Counted from the first letter of the stretch, positions 34,010 to 43,843 are shown. The stretch is 49,860 nucleotides of DNA from an uncultured Lachnospiraceae bacterium (GCA_947625875.1 CANQQG010000013.1:1-49860); one strand, 5' to 3'. Program-made: numbers and translations. Notes: generated from the sequence alone by a model not told the origin.

Positions 34010-35321
34010 ACGCCATCCCCTCATCTTCCTGCAAAATGTAAAGGCCCTGTATAATTGCGAATATTACAAATGTGCTCAAAAGTGAGCTGCCGCCATAGCT
34101 GACAAACGGCAGCGTCACGCCGGTTGACGGGATAAATTTTGTCACGCCGCCCACCGTCAGGAACACCTGAAACCCGTAAACCGTTCCAAGCCCAAGCGCG
34201 ATCAGTTTATAAAAACGGTCGCGTATCTGCATGGCAATATTTAAAAACATGAGGTAACAGCTCGCGCATACCATCAGCAGGCAGACCGCAAATACCCCGC
34301 CCATTTCCTCGGAAATAGCGGCAAATACAAAGTCCTGTTCTACAACCGGAATCTTATCCGGCATTCCCTGGAACAGCCCCATGCCGAACCAGCCGCCCGT
34401 CCCGATCGCAAACAGCGACTGGCAGACCTGATACCCTTCCTGCTCGATCACCGACAGCGGATCCTTCCACGCCACGACGCGCACACGCACATGATTAAAC
34501 AGATGGTAAGCGGCGACGGATGCCGCCGCGCCCGCCGCCATTCCGCCTGCGAAATACAACGGATTCTGCGAAGCCACATACAGCATGATCATATACGTGA
34601 TAAAAAATATCAGCGCCGCGCCGAGATCTTTCGACGCAACCAGGATCAGCACATGGACGGCGGCAACAACCGTCGTCTTTACGACCTGGGAAAATTCCGT
34701 TGACCGGTACAGCATGGACGCGACAAAGAAAACAAACAGGATTTTCACAAACTCCGATGGCTGCAAAGTGACGCCCGCAACTGTGATTGAGAGGTTCGCC
34801 CCGTAGCTGACCGATCCGATGACGGCGACCACAAGCAGCAGACCGACGCCTGCGACCGCATAAAACCACGTGAGCCTGTCCAAAAAATGCAGCTTATGGA
34901 TAAAAAACGGAATGATCAGCGTGATCACGACCGCCGCCACCGCGATCTGGTACTGGCGCACCGCCTTATCCGGATCCAGACGGTACAGGATCATAAACCC
35001 GACAGCGAGCAGCATACACATATTATTTACGACAAGCCACGAGGCGCGCTTATAAATATATTTGTAAACAATCAGGATACACCCCAGCAAAACCGCCTGC
35101 ATCGCCCATGTAATAATGACCTGCCGCGTCTGCAGGACGGCCAGGTATACAACAAACCCGTTTAAATGAATCAAAAAAATCAGCTTCGTCTGTTTCCGCA
35201 GGATCCGCTGCTGCTTTTTTTCCGACCGGTTCTTTCCAAACACAGTAAAACAGATCAAGGTATAGCAAGCAAACAACAGGATCATCAGATATTTTGACAG
35301 CTCCACAATAAGATTTACCAT
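33927..35321 (-). CDS. FtsW/RodA/SpoVE-family lipid II polymerase
   Basis: 464 residues with about 10-12 membrane helices, a SEDS-family peptidoglycan glycosyltransferase that works with a class B PBP. Seen: the loop after the middle helices, the conserved block DKIPVVEQDFVFAAISEEMG, and FIPSTGVTLPFVSYGGSSLL near the end, the SEDS signature. A long Lys/Arg-rich C-terminal tail overlaps the start of the PBP gene. RBS AGGTG; it starts 8 nt after the U32 gene. Confidence 0.95.
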   Translation of the reverse strand: MVNLIVELSKYLMILLFACYTLICFTVFGKNRSEKKQQRILRKQTKLIFLIHLNGFVVYLAVLQTRQVIITWAMQAVLLGCILIVYKYIYKRASWLVVNNMCMLLAVGFMILYRLDPDKAVRQYQIAVAAVVITLIIPFFIHKLHFLDRLTWFYAVAGVGLLLVVAVIGSVSYGANLSITVAGVTLQPSEFVKILFVFFVASMLYRSTEFSQVVKTTVVAAVHVLILVASKDLGAALIFFITYMIMLYVASQNPLYFAGGMAAGAAASVAAYHLFNHVRVRVVAWKDPLSVIEQEGYQVCQSLFAIGTGGWFGMGLFQGMPDKIPVVEQDFVFAAISEEMGGVFAVCLLMVCASCYLMFLNIAMQIRDRFYKLIALGLGTVYGFQVFLTVGGVTKFIPSTGVTLPFVSYGGSSLLSTFVIFAIIQGLYILQEDEGMAYGQGNKRRGKGRKKKKAGSRKDPADEA

Positions 35322-35329
35322 ACGATCAC

Positions 35330-37579
35330 CTATTCTATGCCACGCTTATAATGCCCGTTTGTATAGCCGCCTGTAATCTCCGCCATATCCGGTATCCGGC
35401 GGTCCAAAAACGCCTGCCGGCAGCTATCAGTGATTTTCTGCACACGCGCCGCATCTTCCACCGTAAACTGCATCCGATACGCCTCCGCCTGTAACGCCTC
35501 CAGTTCATCCGCAAGCTGTATGAGCGACAGCGGAAGCGAATTATAGATAACATTATAACAATCCGTACAATGATTTTTTACCGGAAATTCATTCTTATAA
35601 CGGTCTTTCAAAAACAAAAGGCCGCTCTTATGCCCGCAGGCGCGCAGATTTTTCTGAATGCACTGTGCGCTCACCATAAGCGGCGTCCTGCCATAGACCA
35701 CCAGCTCGCTCTGCGCATTATGCCTTGCGCGCAGTTCTTTTTTATTCAGTTCAAACGGAACCGTATCATGCGAAAAACCGGCCGCCGCATACGCGGCCCT
35801 GGCATGATCCGAATACGTATATAGCGATGCGTCCAGAACGCAGCGCGCTCCCGCAACCCCTTTTTCCTTCAGAAAACCCAGTTCGTCCATCGTCCTCACA
35901 AGGAAACCGTCCACGCCCGTATCCAGAAGCTTCTGGAAATTTGCTTCATAAAACGCCGCCGTATGCCTGCGGAAAACGGCCGGCAGGGCAAAATACGCCT
36001 CTTTTCCCGCCGCATGGAGCCGCGCCGCGTGTTCCGCAAGCTGCGCAAAAAACGACTCCCTCCCATAAAGCATACCATCCAGATAAACCCTTGAGACAAA
36101 CGCAGCGGATACTACCGGCGCAAGCTGCTCCGCCCGCTCTATGGAAGCTGTAAAAAGCGGCGCGTTCCCCGAACGGACAGTATCTTCTGATATCGGATCC
36201 GGCATTTGCCCCGGCGCCGCCGCGCGCCGATATGGCGCAAGACACAGCTCCGTAAGATTTTCCAGCGCGTCCCTGCGCAGCTGGTTCAACGCCTGCTTCG
36301 GCAGAAAAACGGCGTCCTGTATCGTCACGCTGGCGGTCTCCACATAAAACGGCGTATTTCCGGTTTTTGAGATCTGCGCCTTTGCATCCGCTTCGGAAAG
36401 CGGCTGTTTCTTCGCCGGTTCCACCGCGCCGATCTGCGCAAACCCCTGTATCCCGCGCTGCGGCTCCCGCATGGTAAGCATCGCCGGTTCGCCCGCCGCC
36501 AGAAACAGCTCCGCCTGCACCGGAATTTTTTTATCCGCCTTTAAATATTCCGCCGCGGCCCGCTCTGACGATACGCCGTCCTTCCGATGTCCGGAATGCC
36601 GCATCGCCATCATATTTTTCCCGTTCCTCTGGTTATAATAGCCTTCCGTAAACCCGCTGCGGCTGCCGGTTTCCAGCAGTCGCTCCCGATCTTTTGCCAA
36701 AACCTTCCCGTCCGTTCCGTTCAGATAAAGATCGATATATTTCCGGTAAACAGACGTAACGCCCGCCGCATACGCTGCGGATTTCATTCTGCCCTCAATT
36801 TTAAACGAATACACGCCCGCCTGCGCCAGTTCCGGTATCAGGGCGACCGCACACAGGTCTTTGGGACTGAGCGGATATGCTTCCTCCTTCGCATCCGAAA
36901 CCATATGCCGCCCCTCATCCAGAACGGCATACGGCAGGCGGCATGGCTGCGCGCAGCGCCCGCGGTTGCCGCTCCTGCCGCCGATCATGCTGCTCAGCAG
37001 GCACTGTCCCGAATAACAATAGCAGAGCGCGCCATGGATAAAGCACTCCAGTTCGATTTCCACGTCATCATGGATTGCCCGGATCTCCGCAAGCGACAGC
37101 TCCCTGGCCGTAACAACGCGCGTCGCGCCCTGTTCTTTTAAAAATGCCGCGCCATGCGCGTCGGCAACAGACATCTGCGTGCTTATGTGGATCGGCAGCT
37201 GCGGAAACTGCGTATGGATCAAATGCATAACGCCAAAATCCTGCACGATGACGGCGTCCAGCCCGCGCTCATACAGCGGCTTTAAAAACGGATACAGCTC
37301 GTCTGCGATCTCCCGCTGCTTTAACAGCGTATTGACCGTCAGAAATATTTTCTTTTCATGCAGATGCGCATAATCCAGCGCCACAAACAGCTCGTCCTGT
37401 GAAAAATTATCCGCATACGCGCGCGCGCCGAACCGGTTTCCGCTCAGGTATACCGCGTCGGCCCCCGCATGAATGGCGGCCCGGCAGGCTTCCGGCGTTC
37501 CGGCAGGCGCGAGCAGTTCCAGGCGGGGCCGTTCCATACCGTCCGGCGTCTTCGTTTTGCGCTGTCTGTTTTGTCCCAT
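35330..37579 (-). CDS. U32 family peptidase / RlhA-like with DUF3656
   Basis: 749 residues. Seen: the U32 start LELLAPAGTPEACRAAIHAGADAVYL, conserved GARAYADNFS, HGALCYCYSGQCLLSS with Cys residues and GNRGRCAQPCRLPY, then a long C-terminal extension of the DUF3656 type. Known: the Escherichia coli relative RlhA hydroxylates C2501 of 23S rRNA; the family was named for presumed collagenases. The Cys set fits an Fe-S cluster. An rRNA modification role is inferred. RBS AGGAG lies 7 nt before the ATG. It sits between the ZapA-like and FtsW-family genes. Confidence 0.9.
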   Translation of the reverse strand: MGQNRQRKTKTPDGMERPRLELLAPAGTPEACRAAIHAGADAVYLSGNRFGARAYADNFSQDELFVALDYAHLHEKKIFLTVNTLLKQREIADELYPFLKPLYERGLDAVIVQDFGVMHLIHTQFPQLPIHISTQMSVADAHGAAFLKEQGATRVVTARELSLAEIRAIHDDVEIELECFIHGALCYCYSGQCLLSSMIGGRSGNRGRCAQPCRLPYAVLDEGRHMVSDAKEEAYPLSPKDLCAVALIPELAQAGVYSFKIEGRMKSAAYAAGVTSVYRKYIDLYLNGTDGKVLAKDRERLLETGSRSGFTEGYYNQRNGKNMMAMRHSGHRKDGVSSERAAAEYLKADKKIPVQAELFLAAGEPAMLTMREPQRGIQGFAQIGAVEPAKKQPLSEADAKAQISKTGNTPFYVETASVTIQDAVFLPKQALNQLRRDALENLTELCLAPYRRAAAPGQMPDPISEDTVRSGNAPLFTASIERAEQLAPVVSAAFVSRVYLDGMLYGRESFFAQLAEHAARLHAAGKEAYFALPAVFRRHTAAFYEANFQKLLDTGVDGFLVRTMDELGFLKEKGVAGARCVLDASLYTYSDHARAAYAAAGFSHDTVPFELNKKELRARHNAQSELVVYGRTPLMVSAQCIQKNLRACGHKSGLLFLKDRYKNEFPVKNHCTDCYNVIYNSLPLSLIQLADELEALQAEAYRMQFTVEDAARVQKITDSCRQAFLDRRIPDMAEITGGYTNGHYKRGIE

Positions 37580-37679
37580 AGCGTATCTCCTGTTTATGTC
37601 CTCTCACATCATTTCCCACAAAAGCAGAACAGGGAACAGATATGCTCCATTCCCCTCTCCCTTTTCCTCTGTATATTCC

Positions 37680-38774
37680 TCACTGCTTTGCCGCCTTTTT
37701 CTGACTCTCCTGTTCTTCGCGTTCCAACTCCGCGATCTGCCTTGCCAGCTCGATCAGCTCCGGATCGTCTTCCTCTTCCCCGGCTTCCCCATACGGAAAG
37801 GACAATGCTCCCGGCAAATCCGCTTCTCCTGATAAATTCTGCGCGGCGCCGTCATCGCTCCAGTCCATGATCTTCATGCCCGCGGCAGACGTTTCCTGAT
37901 TCCCTTCCTCCGGCTCAGCTGGCTCCGGCGGCTCATCGGTTTCCTCTTCTTCATCCAAAATATGTACCGGCTCTTTGTCTGGCTCCGGCGGCTCGTCCGC
38001 TTTTATTTCCTGTTCTTTTCTTTCCTGTTCCTTTCTGCTTTCCGCCGCGTCCGTTTCTTTTATCTCCGCTTCTTTTGTCTCCGTCTCCCCGTCGGCAGCT
38101 TCTTCTTCGGAAACTTCTTCTGAAATCTCCTGCCGCTTTTTCTCCGCAGCCGCTCCGCCGGATTTCTTTGCGCTTTTCTTCGCATCCGTCTTTTTTGCGC
38201 CAAGAAGCGCATCGCCAAGCGCGGCCTCCAGACGTTCTTTGTTCAGCCGCAATTCTTTTATCTCCGAAGTCAGCTCCCGCTTTTCCTGCTCGCTGATACG
38301 CAGCATTTCCTCAAACTGCCGGTTCTTTTCTTCCGCAACCTTAGTCTTATCCAGCAGCAGCTGATACTTGTCCTCGAGCTTTTTATGCTTATCCTTTAAC
38401 GCCGCCACACTCTCGCTGTTTTTGCTGCCCGCCTCTTTTTCATGCGCAAGCTGCTCCGATAAATCCTCAACACGCATTTGCGTATCAACCAGCTCATGCT
38501 TTAAGTCAAACAGATCCTTCTCCGCCTTTTTATAGTTTTCTTCCATATTTTCAAACTGCGCGCGCACTTTGAAATAATCGTCTGCAATATTTAACTCTAT
38601 CAAAATCGACTTCATGTCATTTGGAATCCGCCGAAATTCCTCACGATCCGTAATCTCGGAGATTTTGGCATTAATATAAGAAGCAACGCGCTGCAGATAG
38701 CCTTCCTCCTCATATCCGCTCAATGTATATACCTTTCCCGCGATCATGACATCCGTACTTTTCTTTGCCGCCAT
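37680..38774 (-). CDS. zapA: ZapA-like cell division protein with a long coiled-coil, acidic extension
   Basis: 364 residues from ATG 38774 (AAGGAG upstream), about four times the usual ZapA length. The N-terminal ~95 residues match ZapA: VMIAGKVYTLSGYEEEGYLQ and ILIELNIADDYFK. A coiled coil follows (about 95-205), then a Lys/Ala-rich patch (KKSAKKSGGAAAEKK) and an extremely Glu-rich tail. Known: ZapA cross-links FtsZ filaments. The tail may bind other division proteins (inference). It has its own promoter after ruvB and precedes the U32-FtsW-PBP genes. Confidence 0.85.
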   Translation of the reverse strand: MAAKKSTDVMIAGKVYTLSGYEEEGYLQRVASYINAKISEITDREEFRRIPNDMKSILIELNIADDYFKVRAQFENMEENYKKAEKDLFDLKHELVDTQMRVEDLSEQLAHEKEAGSKNSESVAALKDKHKKLEDKYQLLLDKTKVAEEKNRQFEEMLRISEQEKRELTSEIKELRLNKERLEAALGDALLGAKKTDAKKSAKKSGGAAAEKKRQEISEEVSEEEAADGETETKEAEIKETDAAESRKEQERKEQEIKADEPPEPDKEPVHILDEEEETDEPPEPAEPEEGNQETSAAGMKIMDWSDDGAAQNLSGEADLPGALSFPYGEAGEEEDDPELIELARQIAELEREEQESQKKAAKQ

Positions 38775-38831
38775 AGTCTGTATTCTCCTTAATTCCGTAG
38801 CATCAAAATTATCAATGCACATATTTATTTT

Positions 38832-38860
38832 ATTATAATGGCTTTTTACAGGAAAAACAA
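38832..38860 (-). promoter_or_regulatory. Internal sigma-A promoter for zapA-U32-ftsW-pbp
   Basis: Minus strand TTGTTT (38855-38860), a 17-nt spacer and a perfect TATAAT (38832-38837). The -35 lies directly after the ruvB stop, so the division genes can be expressed apart from ruvAB. Confidence 0.7.
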
Positions 38861-38863
38861 CAA

Positions 38864-39865
38864 CTATTTTTGCGGATACGCAATCCCAACGCTCTGATAG
38901 GCGAGCTCCGTCGCAACGCGCCCTTTCGGCGTACGGTTGATCAGGCCGTTCTTCACTAAAAACGGCTCGTACACATCTTCAATCGTCCCCGCGTCTTCCC
39001 CGATCGCAGCGGCAAGCGTATCCAGGCCGACCGGCCCGCCCGTAAATTTTTCTATGATCGTAAGCAAAAGATTCCGGTCATTCAAATCCAGCCCCATTTT
39101 ATCCACTTCCAGCAAATCCAGCGCAAAGGAAGCGACCTCTTCCGTTATCCGCCCGTCGTATTTTACCTGCGCAAAATCGCGCACACGCTTTAAGAGACGG
39201 TTTGCCAGGCGCGGCGTCCCCCGCGAACAGCGGGCAAGCTCATATGCGCCCGCATGGTCTATCTCCACCTCCAGCTTTTTTGCCGAGTGCAGGATGATCG
39301 TCTGCAGCTCCTCCACCGTATAAAACTCCAGATGATGGATCACGCCAAATCGGTCGCGCAGCGGCGCGGAAAGCAGCCCCGCCCGCGTCGTCGCGCCGAC
39401 CAGCGTAAATTTCGGAAGGTCAAGGCGGATCGAACGCGCCGTCGCGCCCTTCCCGATCATAATGTCAATCGCAAAATCTTCCATGGCCGGATACAGGACT
39501 TCCTCCACCTGGCGGTTCAGACGGTGGATCTCATCGACAAATAAAATATCACCCTCCTGCAGGTTGCTTAAAATAGCCGCCATCTCTCCCGGCTTTCCGA
39601 TCGCGGGCCCGGATGTGATCTTTAAATGCGTCCCCATCTCATTTGCGATAATGCCGGACAGCGTCGTCTTCCCAAGCCCCGGCGGCCCGAAAAACAAAAC
39701 ATGGTCGAGGGCTTCCCGCCGCTGCTTTGCAGCTTCGATATAAATTTTCAGATTTTTTTTCGCTTTTTCCTGCCCGATATATTCATCCAGTGTCTGCGGA
39801 CGCAGATTTTTCTCAACCAGGACGTCCTCTTCCTGAATCTGGGTAGCAATCACCCGTTTTTCCAT
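38864..39865 (-). CDS. ruvB: Holliday junction branch migration ATPase RuvB
   Basis: 333 residues. It drives Holliday junction branch migration with RuvA. Seen: [19 protein letters not shown], Walker [10 protein letters not shown], Walker [14 protein letters not shown], sensor [18 protein letters not shown] and the C-terminal winged-helix end [12 protein letters not shown]. It starts 27 nt after ruvA. Confidence 0.98.
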   Translation of the reverse strand: MEKRVIATQIQEEDVLVEKNLRPQTLDEYIGQEKAKKNLKIYIEAAKQRREALDHVLFFGPPGLGKTTLSGIIANEMGTHLKITSGPAIGKPGEMAAILSNLQEGDILFVDEIHRLNRQVEEVLYPAMEDFAIDIMIGKGATARSIRLDLPKFTLVGATTRAGLLSAPLRDRFGVIHHLEFYTVEELQTIILHSAKKLEVEIDHAGAYELARCSRGTPRLANRLLKRVRDFAQVKYDGRITEEVASFALDLLEVDKMGLDLNDRNLLLTIIEKFTGGPVGLDTLAAAIGEDAGTIEDVYEPFLVKNGLINRTPKGRVATELAYQSVGIAYPQK

Positions 39866-39892
39866 GTTTCGTTCTGTCCTCTCCCGCTGTTT

Positions 39893-40507
39893 TTATAAGA
39901 AAGACATCTGTTTTAATGCCAGCTTCAACAAGGTTTCCACGTCCATCCCGTCTGTCACTTCGATGCCATTTAATGCTTTTAACGCTTCCGAAGAAGAATA
40001 ACCGAGCGCCGTCAGCGCAAGGACCGCTTCGTTTTTGATTTCATTTCCACCGGATCCGGCAGGCGTTTCCTGTGTATGCGCCGCTTTTCGTTCAAACGCC
40101 TCATCCAGGCTCACCTTGTCTTTTAATTCCAGAATCAGCCGCTGCGCCGTCTTATTTCCAATGCCCGGCGCGCGCGCGATCGCTTTTGCGTCCTCGCCCA
40201 GAATCGCAAACCGCAGGTCGTCCGTCGTCATAACAGACAAAACCGCAAGCGCTCCTTTTGGCCCGATGCCGCTCACGCCCAGCAAGAGCTTAAAAATACG
40301 CAGATCCTCCTGCGTCAGAAACCCAAATAACGTCATGGCGTCTTCGCGCACCTGCAGATAAGTATGTATCTTTAATGTCTCCCCGACCGGCGGCAGCGCA
40401 TCCAACACCTGTCCCGGCACAAAAATGTGATAGCCAATGCCGCCCGCATCCAGCACAATGCCGTCCTCCATGACGCCGGCAAGCGTCCCTTTTATATAAG
40501 ATATCAT
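39893..40507 (-). CDS. ruvA: Holliday junction DNA helicase subunit RuvA
   Basis: 204 residues, standard. Seen: an N-terminal OB domain (MISYIKGTLAGVMEDGIVL), helix-hairpin-helix LLGVSGIGPKGALAVLS and the second APGIGNKTAQRLILELKDK, and a C-terminal domain III (about 158-204) that touches RuvB. It overlaps the Gx transporter stop by 4 nt. No SOS box is visible, since it lies inside an operon. Confidence 0.97.
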   Translation of the reverse strand: MISYIKGTLAGVMEDGIVLDAGGIGYHIFVPGQVLDALPPVGETLKIHTYLQVREDAMTLFGFLTQEDLRIFKLLLGVSGIGPKGALAVLSVMTTDDLRFAILGEDAKAIARAPGIGNKTAQRLILELKDKVSLDEAFERKAAHTQETPAGSGGNEIKNEAVLALTALGYSSSEALKALNGIEVTDGMDVETLLKLALKQMSFL

Positions 40508-41055
40508 CTCTTTTTTCTGTCCCTTCCGTTTTTCCGCGGCGGCAGGCGCAGCAAAATCCCGCGCGCCGCGATCCCAATCAACGCGCCCGTAACGATTCCT
40601 GCGATCATCAGGAAAGGAAAATAATAAAATAAATGGATATTTTCCACAACCAGAGCGGCAACGGCCGTCTGCCCCAGATTATGCATCACGCCGCCCGCCG
40701 CGCTGACGGATACAATTCCAATCTGACGGCATTTTTTTAATAAACACATACAAAAAAAACTCAGCAGCCCGCCCGCAAGGCCGTAGAGGACGCCAAACAA
40801 ATTGCCGAACAAAAATCCCGACAGCAAAATCCGCAGCACAGACACTGTCAGCGCTTCCCGGGGACCTATGTAATACAGCATAACGACCACGACAATATTC
40901 GTAAGCCCCAGCTTCGCGCCCGGAATGCCAAAAGAAAACGGTATCAGCGATTCCACATAGCTGCATACGAGCGCAAGCGCAAGGCAGACGCCAAGCAGCG
41001 CGGGCGCCTTTTGATCTGTCTCCCGTCTATCCAATCCAAAAACCTCTGTTTCCAT
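40504..41055 (-). CDS. Gx transporter family membrane protein (heptaprenyl diphosphate synthase component I-like)
   Basis: 183 residues from ATG 41055 (AAGGGA upstream; an in-frame TTG at 41073 is possible). About five membrane helices; the typical core GAKLGLTNIVVVVMLYYIG and FLFGNLFGVLYGLAGG is present. Known: the family is annotated as heptaprenyl diphosphate synthase subunit I or Gx transporter and resembles ECF S-components, so a substrate-binding role is likely. It sits directly after a NusG_II protein, a pairing common in Clostridia. Confidence 0.88.
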   Translation of the reverse strand: METEVFGLDRRETDQKAPALLGVCLALALVCSYVESLIPFSFGIPGAKLGLTNIVVVVMLYYIGPREALTVSVLRILLSGFLFGNLFGVLYGLAGGLLSFFCMCLLKKCRQIGIVSVSAAGGVMHNLGQTAVAALVVENIHLFYYFPFLMIAGIVTGALIGIAARGILLRLPPRKNGRDRKKR

Positions 41056-41075
41056 TTTTCCCTTATCATACAAAC

Positions 41076-41462
41076 TTAGCGGGAAAAAGAATCATATGCC
41101 GTTTCCCCCGTATCCGCCTCGACCTCTACGACCACCTTATTCGGCAGGCATACGATTGTCTCTCCCGGCCGCGAGACCGCTTTTTGATTCACGCAGATTT
41201 TATCCGGACAGTCTGCATCCGTCATATCCGCGCATCCGTCCCTGATCTCAAGCGTATTTGTCACAACGCCGTTTCTTTTTATCGGTATCACCGCGTCCGT
41301 ATCCAGCGCATACGCGCCATAGAGCGCGCCGTCTACGGTCACGCGCACAGCGGCGCCCGCGTCCTTTTTTCCGAAAATAAAAACCAGTAAAAAAGCCGCG
41401 GCTAACAGCCCGCCAATCAACAGCGCGTCCGCTTTTTTTCTCTTATTATACGAGCCTTCCAT
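41076..41462 (-). CDS. NusG domain II-containing exported protein
   Basis: 128 residues. One N-terminal membrane segment (about 11-31) is followed by a NusG_II beta domain with the hallmark DADCPDKICVNQKAVSRPGETIVCLPNKVVV, including two conserved cysteines. Known: such proteins occur next to Gx transporters and FMN/electron-transfer genes; function unproven. Its start overlaps the miaB stop by 17 nt. Confidence 0.92.
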   Translation of the reverse strand: MEGSYNKRKKADALLIGGLLAAAFLLVFIFGKKDAGAAVRVTVDGALYGAYALDTDAVIPIKRNGVVTNTLEIRDGCADMTDADCPDKICVNQKAVSRPGETIVCLPNKVVVEVEADTGETAYDSFSR

Positions 41463-42891
41463 AATAATAAAACCCTTTGCACTCCGTCAGGCGCACCGGG
41501 ACAATCCGGCCGATCAGCGAGGCGTCCCCCGGCAGATGCACCGTAGCATTATTATCCATGCGCCCCGTCACGAACGACGCGTCATGGCTGTTTACACTCT
41601 CGACCAGTACCTGCTGCAGCGTTCCGGTCAGCCGCTCCGCCTTCTGCGCGGCAATCTCCTGCACCTGCGCAAGCAGGCGGTCAAACCGGTCTTTTATTAT
41701 GTCCTCCGGCGCCTGCCCGTCCATCTCTGCCGCCGGCGTTCCCGTCCGCCTCGAATAGATAAAGGTATAGGCGGAGTCAAACTGCGCTTTTTGGACAACG
41801 TCCATCGTTTCCAGGAAATCTTCCTCTGTTTCGCCCGGAAACCCGACAATGATATCCGTTGTCAGCGCAATATCCGGCATCGCGGCGCGCACCTTCTCCA
41901 CAAGCCTTAAATAGCCTTCTTTATCATATTGGCGGTTCATCAGCTTTAAAATGCGCGAGCTGCCCGACTGCAGCGGCAGATGCAGATGGCGGCATATTTT
42001 TCCGGAACGCGCCATCGTCCGGATCAGTTCATCCGACAAATCCTTTGGGTGGGACGTCATAAACCGGATCCGTTCTATGCCCTCTACCCGCTCTGTCTCT
42101 TCCAGCAGCTGCGCAAACGATACCGGCGTTTTCAGTGTCTTTCCATAGGAATTGACGTTCTGCCCCAGGAGCATGACTTCTACAACGCCGTCGTCCGCAA
42201 GCCTGCGCACCTCATTGAGAATGTCTTCCGGCTCCCGGCTCTTTTCCCGCCCGCGCACATAGGGCACGATGCAGTAGCTGCAGAAATTGTTGCAGCCAAA
42301 CATAATGTTGACGCCCGATTTAAACGGATATTTCCGTTCCACCGGAAGGTCTTCCACGATTTCCCGCCCTTCCTCCCAGACGTCAACCACCATTTTGTCC
42401 GATTCATACGCGGCGACCAGCAATTCTGCAAATTTATAAAGATTGTGCGTCCCAAAGATCAGGTTCACATACCGATAGCTCTGTTTCAGCTTTGCGACCG
42501 CCTCTTTTTCCTGCATCATGCATCCGCACAGGGCAATGCGCATATCGGGGTTTTTCTTTTTCAGATTCTGCAGATACCCAAGCCGCCCGTATACTTTATT
42601 GTTCGCATTCTCACGTACGGTACAGGTATTATAAATGACAAAGTCCGCGGCTTCCGAAGGCTCCTGCGCAAACCCCGCCGCTTCCAAGATCCCCGCCAGC
42701 TTTTCGGAGTCCCGCGCATTCATCTGGCACCCGAACGTCTCTACGTGAAACGTCAGCCTGCGCCCTTTTTCTTCCGTTTTTTTCCGGACCAGCTCCCTCG
42801 CGCGCTCAATAAAATAAAACTGCCGCTGCGGCTCCATAGGCGGGATCTGCTGCCCGCCTGCCGCGCCGTTTAAAACTGTTTCTTTATCCAT
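41446..42891 (-). CDS. miaB: tRNA-2-methylthio-N6-dimethylallyladenosine synthase MiaB
   Basis: 481 residues from ATG 42891 (AGGA upstream); an ATG at 42942 is in frame but has no ribosome binding site. A radical SAM enzyme that adds the methylthio group to i6A37 of tRNA. Seen: FGCQMNARDSEK, CTVREN and CGCMMQ (auxiliary Fe-S cluster Cys), radical SAM CNNFCSYC with VPYVRGREKSR, and a C-terminal TRAM domain (about 415-481). Confidence 0.95.
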   Translation of the reverse strand: MDKETVLNGAAGGQQIPPMEPQRQFYFIERARELVRKKTEEKGRRLTFHVETFGCQMNARDSEKLAGILEAAGFAQEPSEAADFVIYNTCTVRENANNKVYGRLGYLQNLKKKNPDMRIALCGCMMQEKEAVAKLKQSYRYVNLIFGTHNLYKFAELLVAAYESDKMVVDVWEEGREIVEDLPVERKYPFKSGVNIMFGCNNFCSYCIVPYVRGREKSREPEDILNEVRRLADDGVVEVMLLGQNVNSYGKTLKTPVSFAQLLEETERVEGIERIRFMTSHPKDLSDELIRTMARSGKICRHLHLPLQSGSSRILKLMNRQYDKEGYLRLVEKVRAAMPDIALTTDIIVGFPGETEEDFLETMDVVQKAQFDSAYTFIYSRRTGTPAAEMDGQAPEDIIKDRFDRLLAQVQEIAAQKAERLTGTLQQVLVESVNSHDASFVTGRMDNNATVHLPGDASLIGRIVPVRLTECKGFYYYGRLV

Positions 42892-42954
42892 ACTTATCCT
42901 GTAATGCTTCCCTTTCTGAACATTCCCGCGCAGCCGCGCCATAAAACACGCCGG

Positions 42955-43536
42955 TCACTCCGCCCGGCAATTTAAAACGCCGGACTCCGATACCAGATAA
43001 TCCATGCGGATATCGTGCGGCTCCGCCGGAAGCCTGTCGTTCCCTTCCGCAATCTGGACGCCATAGGCGCAGCCAATCAGGATCACGCCGTCTTTTCCGG
43101 CAAAATAACGGTCATAATATCCCTTCCCATATCCCAGGCGGCTGCCGCTCCTGTCAAAAGCCGTCCCCGGCACAAAACAAAGCGCCGTTTCCCACGCCAC
43201 AGGCCGTTTCCCCTCCGCCCGCGGCTCCATCACATGGAAACAGCCCTCGGAAAACTCCTCCATGCCGGAAACCTCATAAAAATCCATATCCATGCCATCC
43301 ACTTTTGGGAACGCGGCCCGCTTCCCCCGCGCAAATGCGTCCTCAACTACCGGCAGCAGGGAAACCTCTTTCCCAAGCGGATAATAAAAATACATCCGCC
43401 GCGCCTTCCGGCAGACGTCCCATGCCAATATATGCGCACAGATCTGCCGCGAAGCGTCCGCCGCCTCTTCCGCCGTCAGCGCATCCCGCCTTGCCCGGTA
43501 ACGCTCCCTAATCTGCGGTTTTGTATTTTTTTCCAT
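42955..43536 (-). CDS. 5-formyltetrahydrofolate cyclo-ligase
   Basis: 193 residues. It converts 5-formyl-THF to 5,10-methenyl-THF with ATP, returning stored folate to one-carbon metabolism. Seen: an N-terminal basic RERYRARRDAL, YYPLGKEVSL, FPKVDG and the ATP-binding loop GSRLGYGKGYYDRYF. RBS GGGGGA. It overlaps the DUF896 gene by 29 nt and precedes miaB by 63 nt. Confidence 0.94.
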   Translation of the reverse strand: MEKNTKPQIRERYRARRDALTAEEAADASRQICAHILAWDVCRKARRMYFYYPLGKEVSLLPVVEDAFARGKRAAFPKVDGMDMDFYEVSGMEEFSEGCFHVMEPRAEGKRPVAWETALCFVPGTAFDRSGSRLGYGKGYYDRYFAGKDGVILIGCAYGVQIAEGNDRLPAEPHDIRMDYLVSESGVLNCRAE

Positions 43537-43735
43537 ACTTTTCCCCCAGATTCACGACCGTTCCGTCTTCCATCTGCAGGTCAATCTGATTCAACTGGCT
43601 GCGGACATTTTTGCGGATTGCCGCAAGATACCGGCTGCGCAATAGCGCCTGCTCTTTTTTTTCTTCTTCGGTCAGCCCCTCGGCCTTTGATTTACGGTAT
43701 AACTCATTGATCCGTTCGATCTTTAAATCAGACAT
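43508..43735 (-). CDS. DUF896 protein (YnzC/YneF-like)
   Basis: 75 residues from ATG 43735 with AGGAG 4 nt upstream. Seen: a helical hairpin IERINELYRKSKAEGLTEEEKKEQ and RSRYLAAIRKNVRSQL, the family core. Known: Bacillus YnzC is an SOS-linked small protein of unclear role. First gene of the long leftward run, behind a consensus promoter. Confidence 0.93.
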   Translation of the reverse strand: MSDLKIERINELYRKSKAEGLTEEEKKEQALLRSRYLAAIRKNVRSQLNQIDLQMEDGTVVNLGEKYGKKYKTAD

Positions 43736-43791
43736 TTTTCTCCTCATTTCACCATCCGCGCAACATAATGCCGAACCCCAAAATTTCCGTT

Positions 43792-43820
43792 ATCTTATCA
43801 CACAAAAACACGTTTGTCAA
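43792..43820 (-). promoter_or_regulatory. Sigma-A promoter of the DUF896-miaB-ruvAB run
   Basis: Minus strand perfect TTGACA (43815-43820), a 17-nt spacer and TAAGAT (43792-43797), about 57 nt before ATG 43735. Confidence 0.75.
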
Positions 43821-43843
43821 ACAGGAGATCTGTCCGGACTCAT

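Noticed and set aside
41980..42873. A 297-codon rightward frame across miaB
   Set aside because: Antisense to a gene with all MiaB motifs; no ribosome binding site or recognisable domain.
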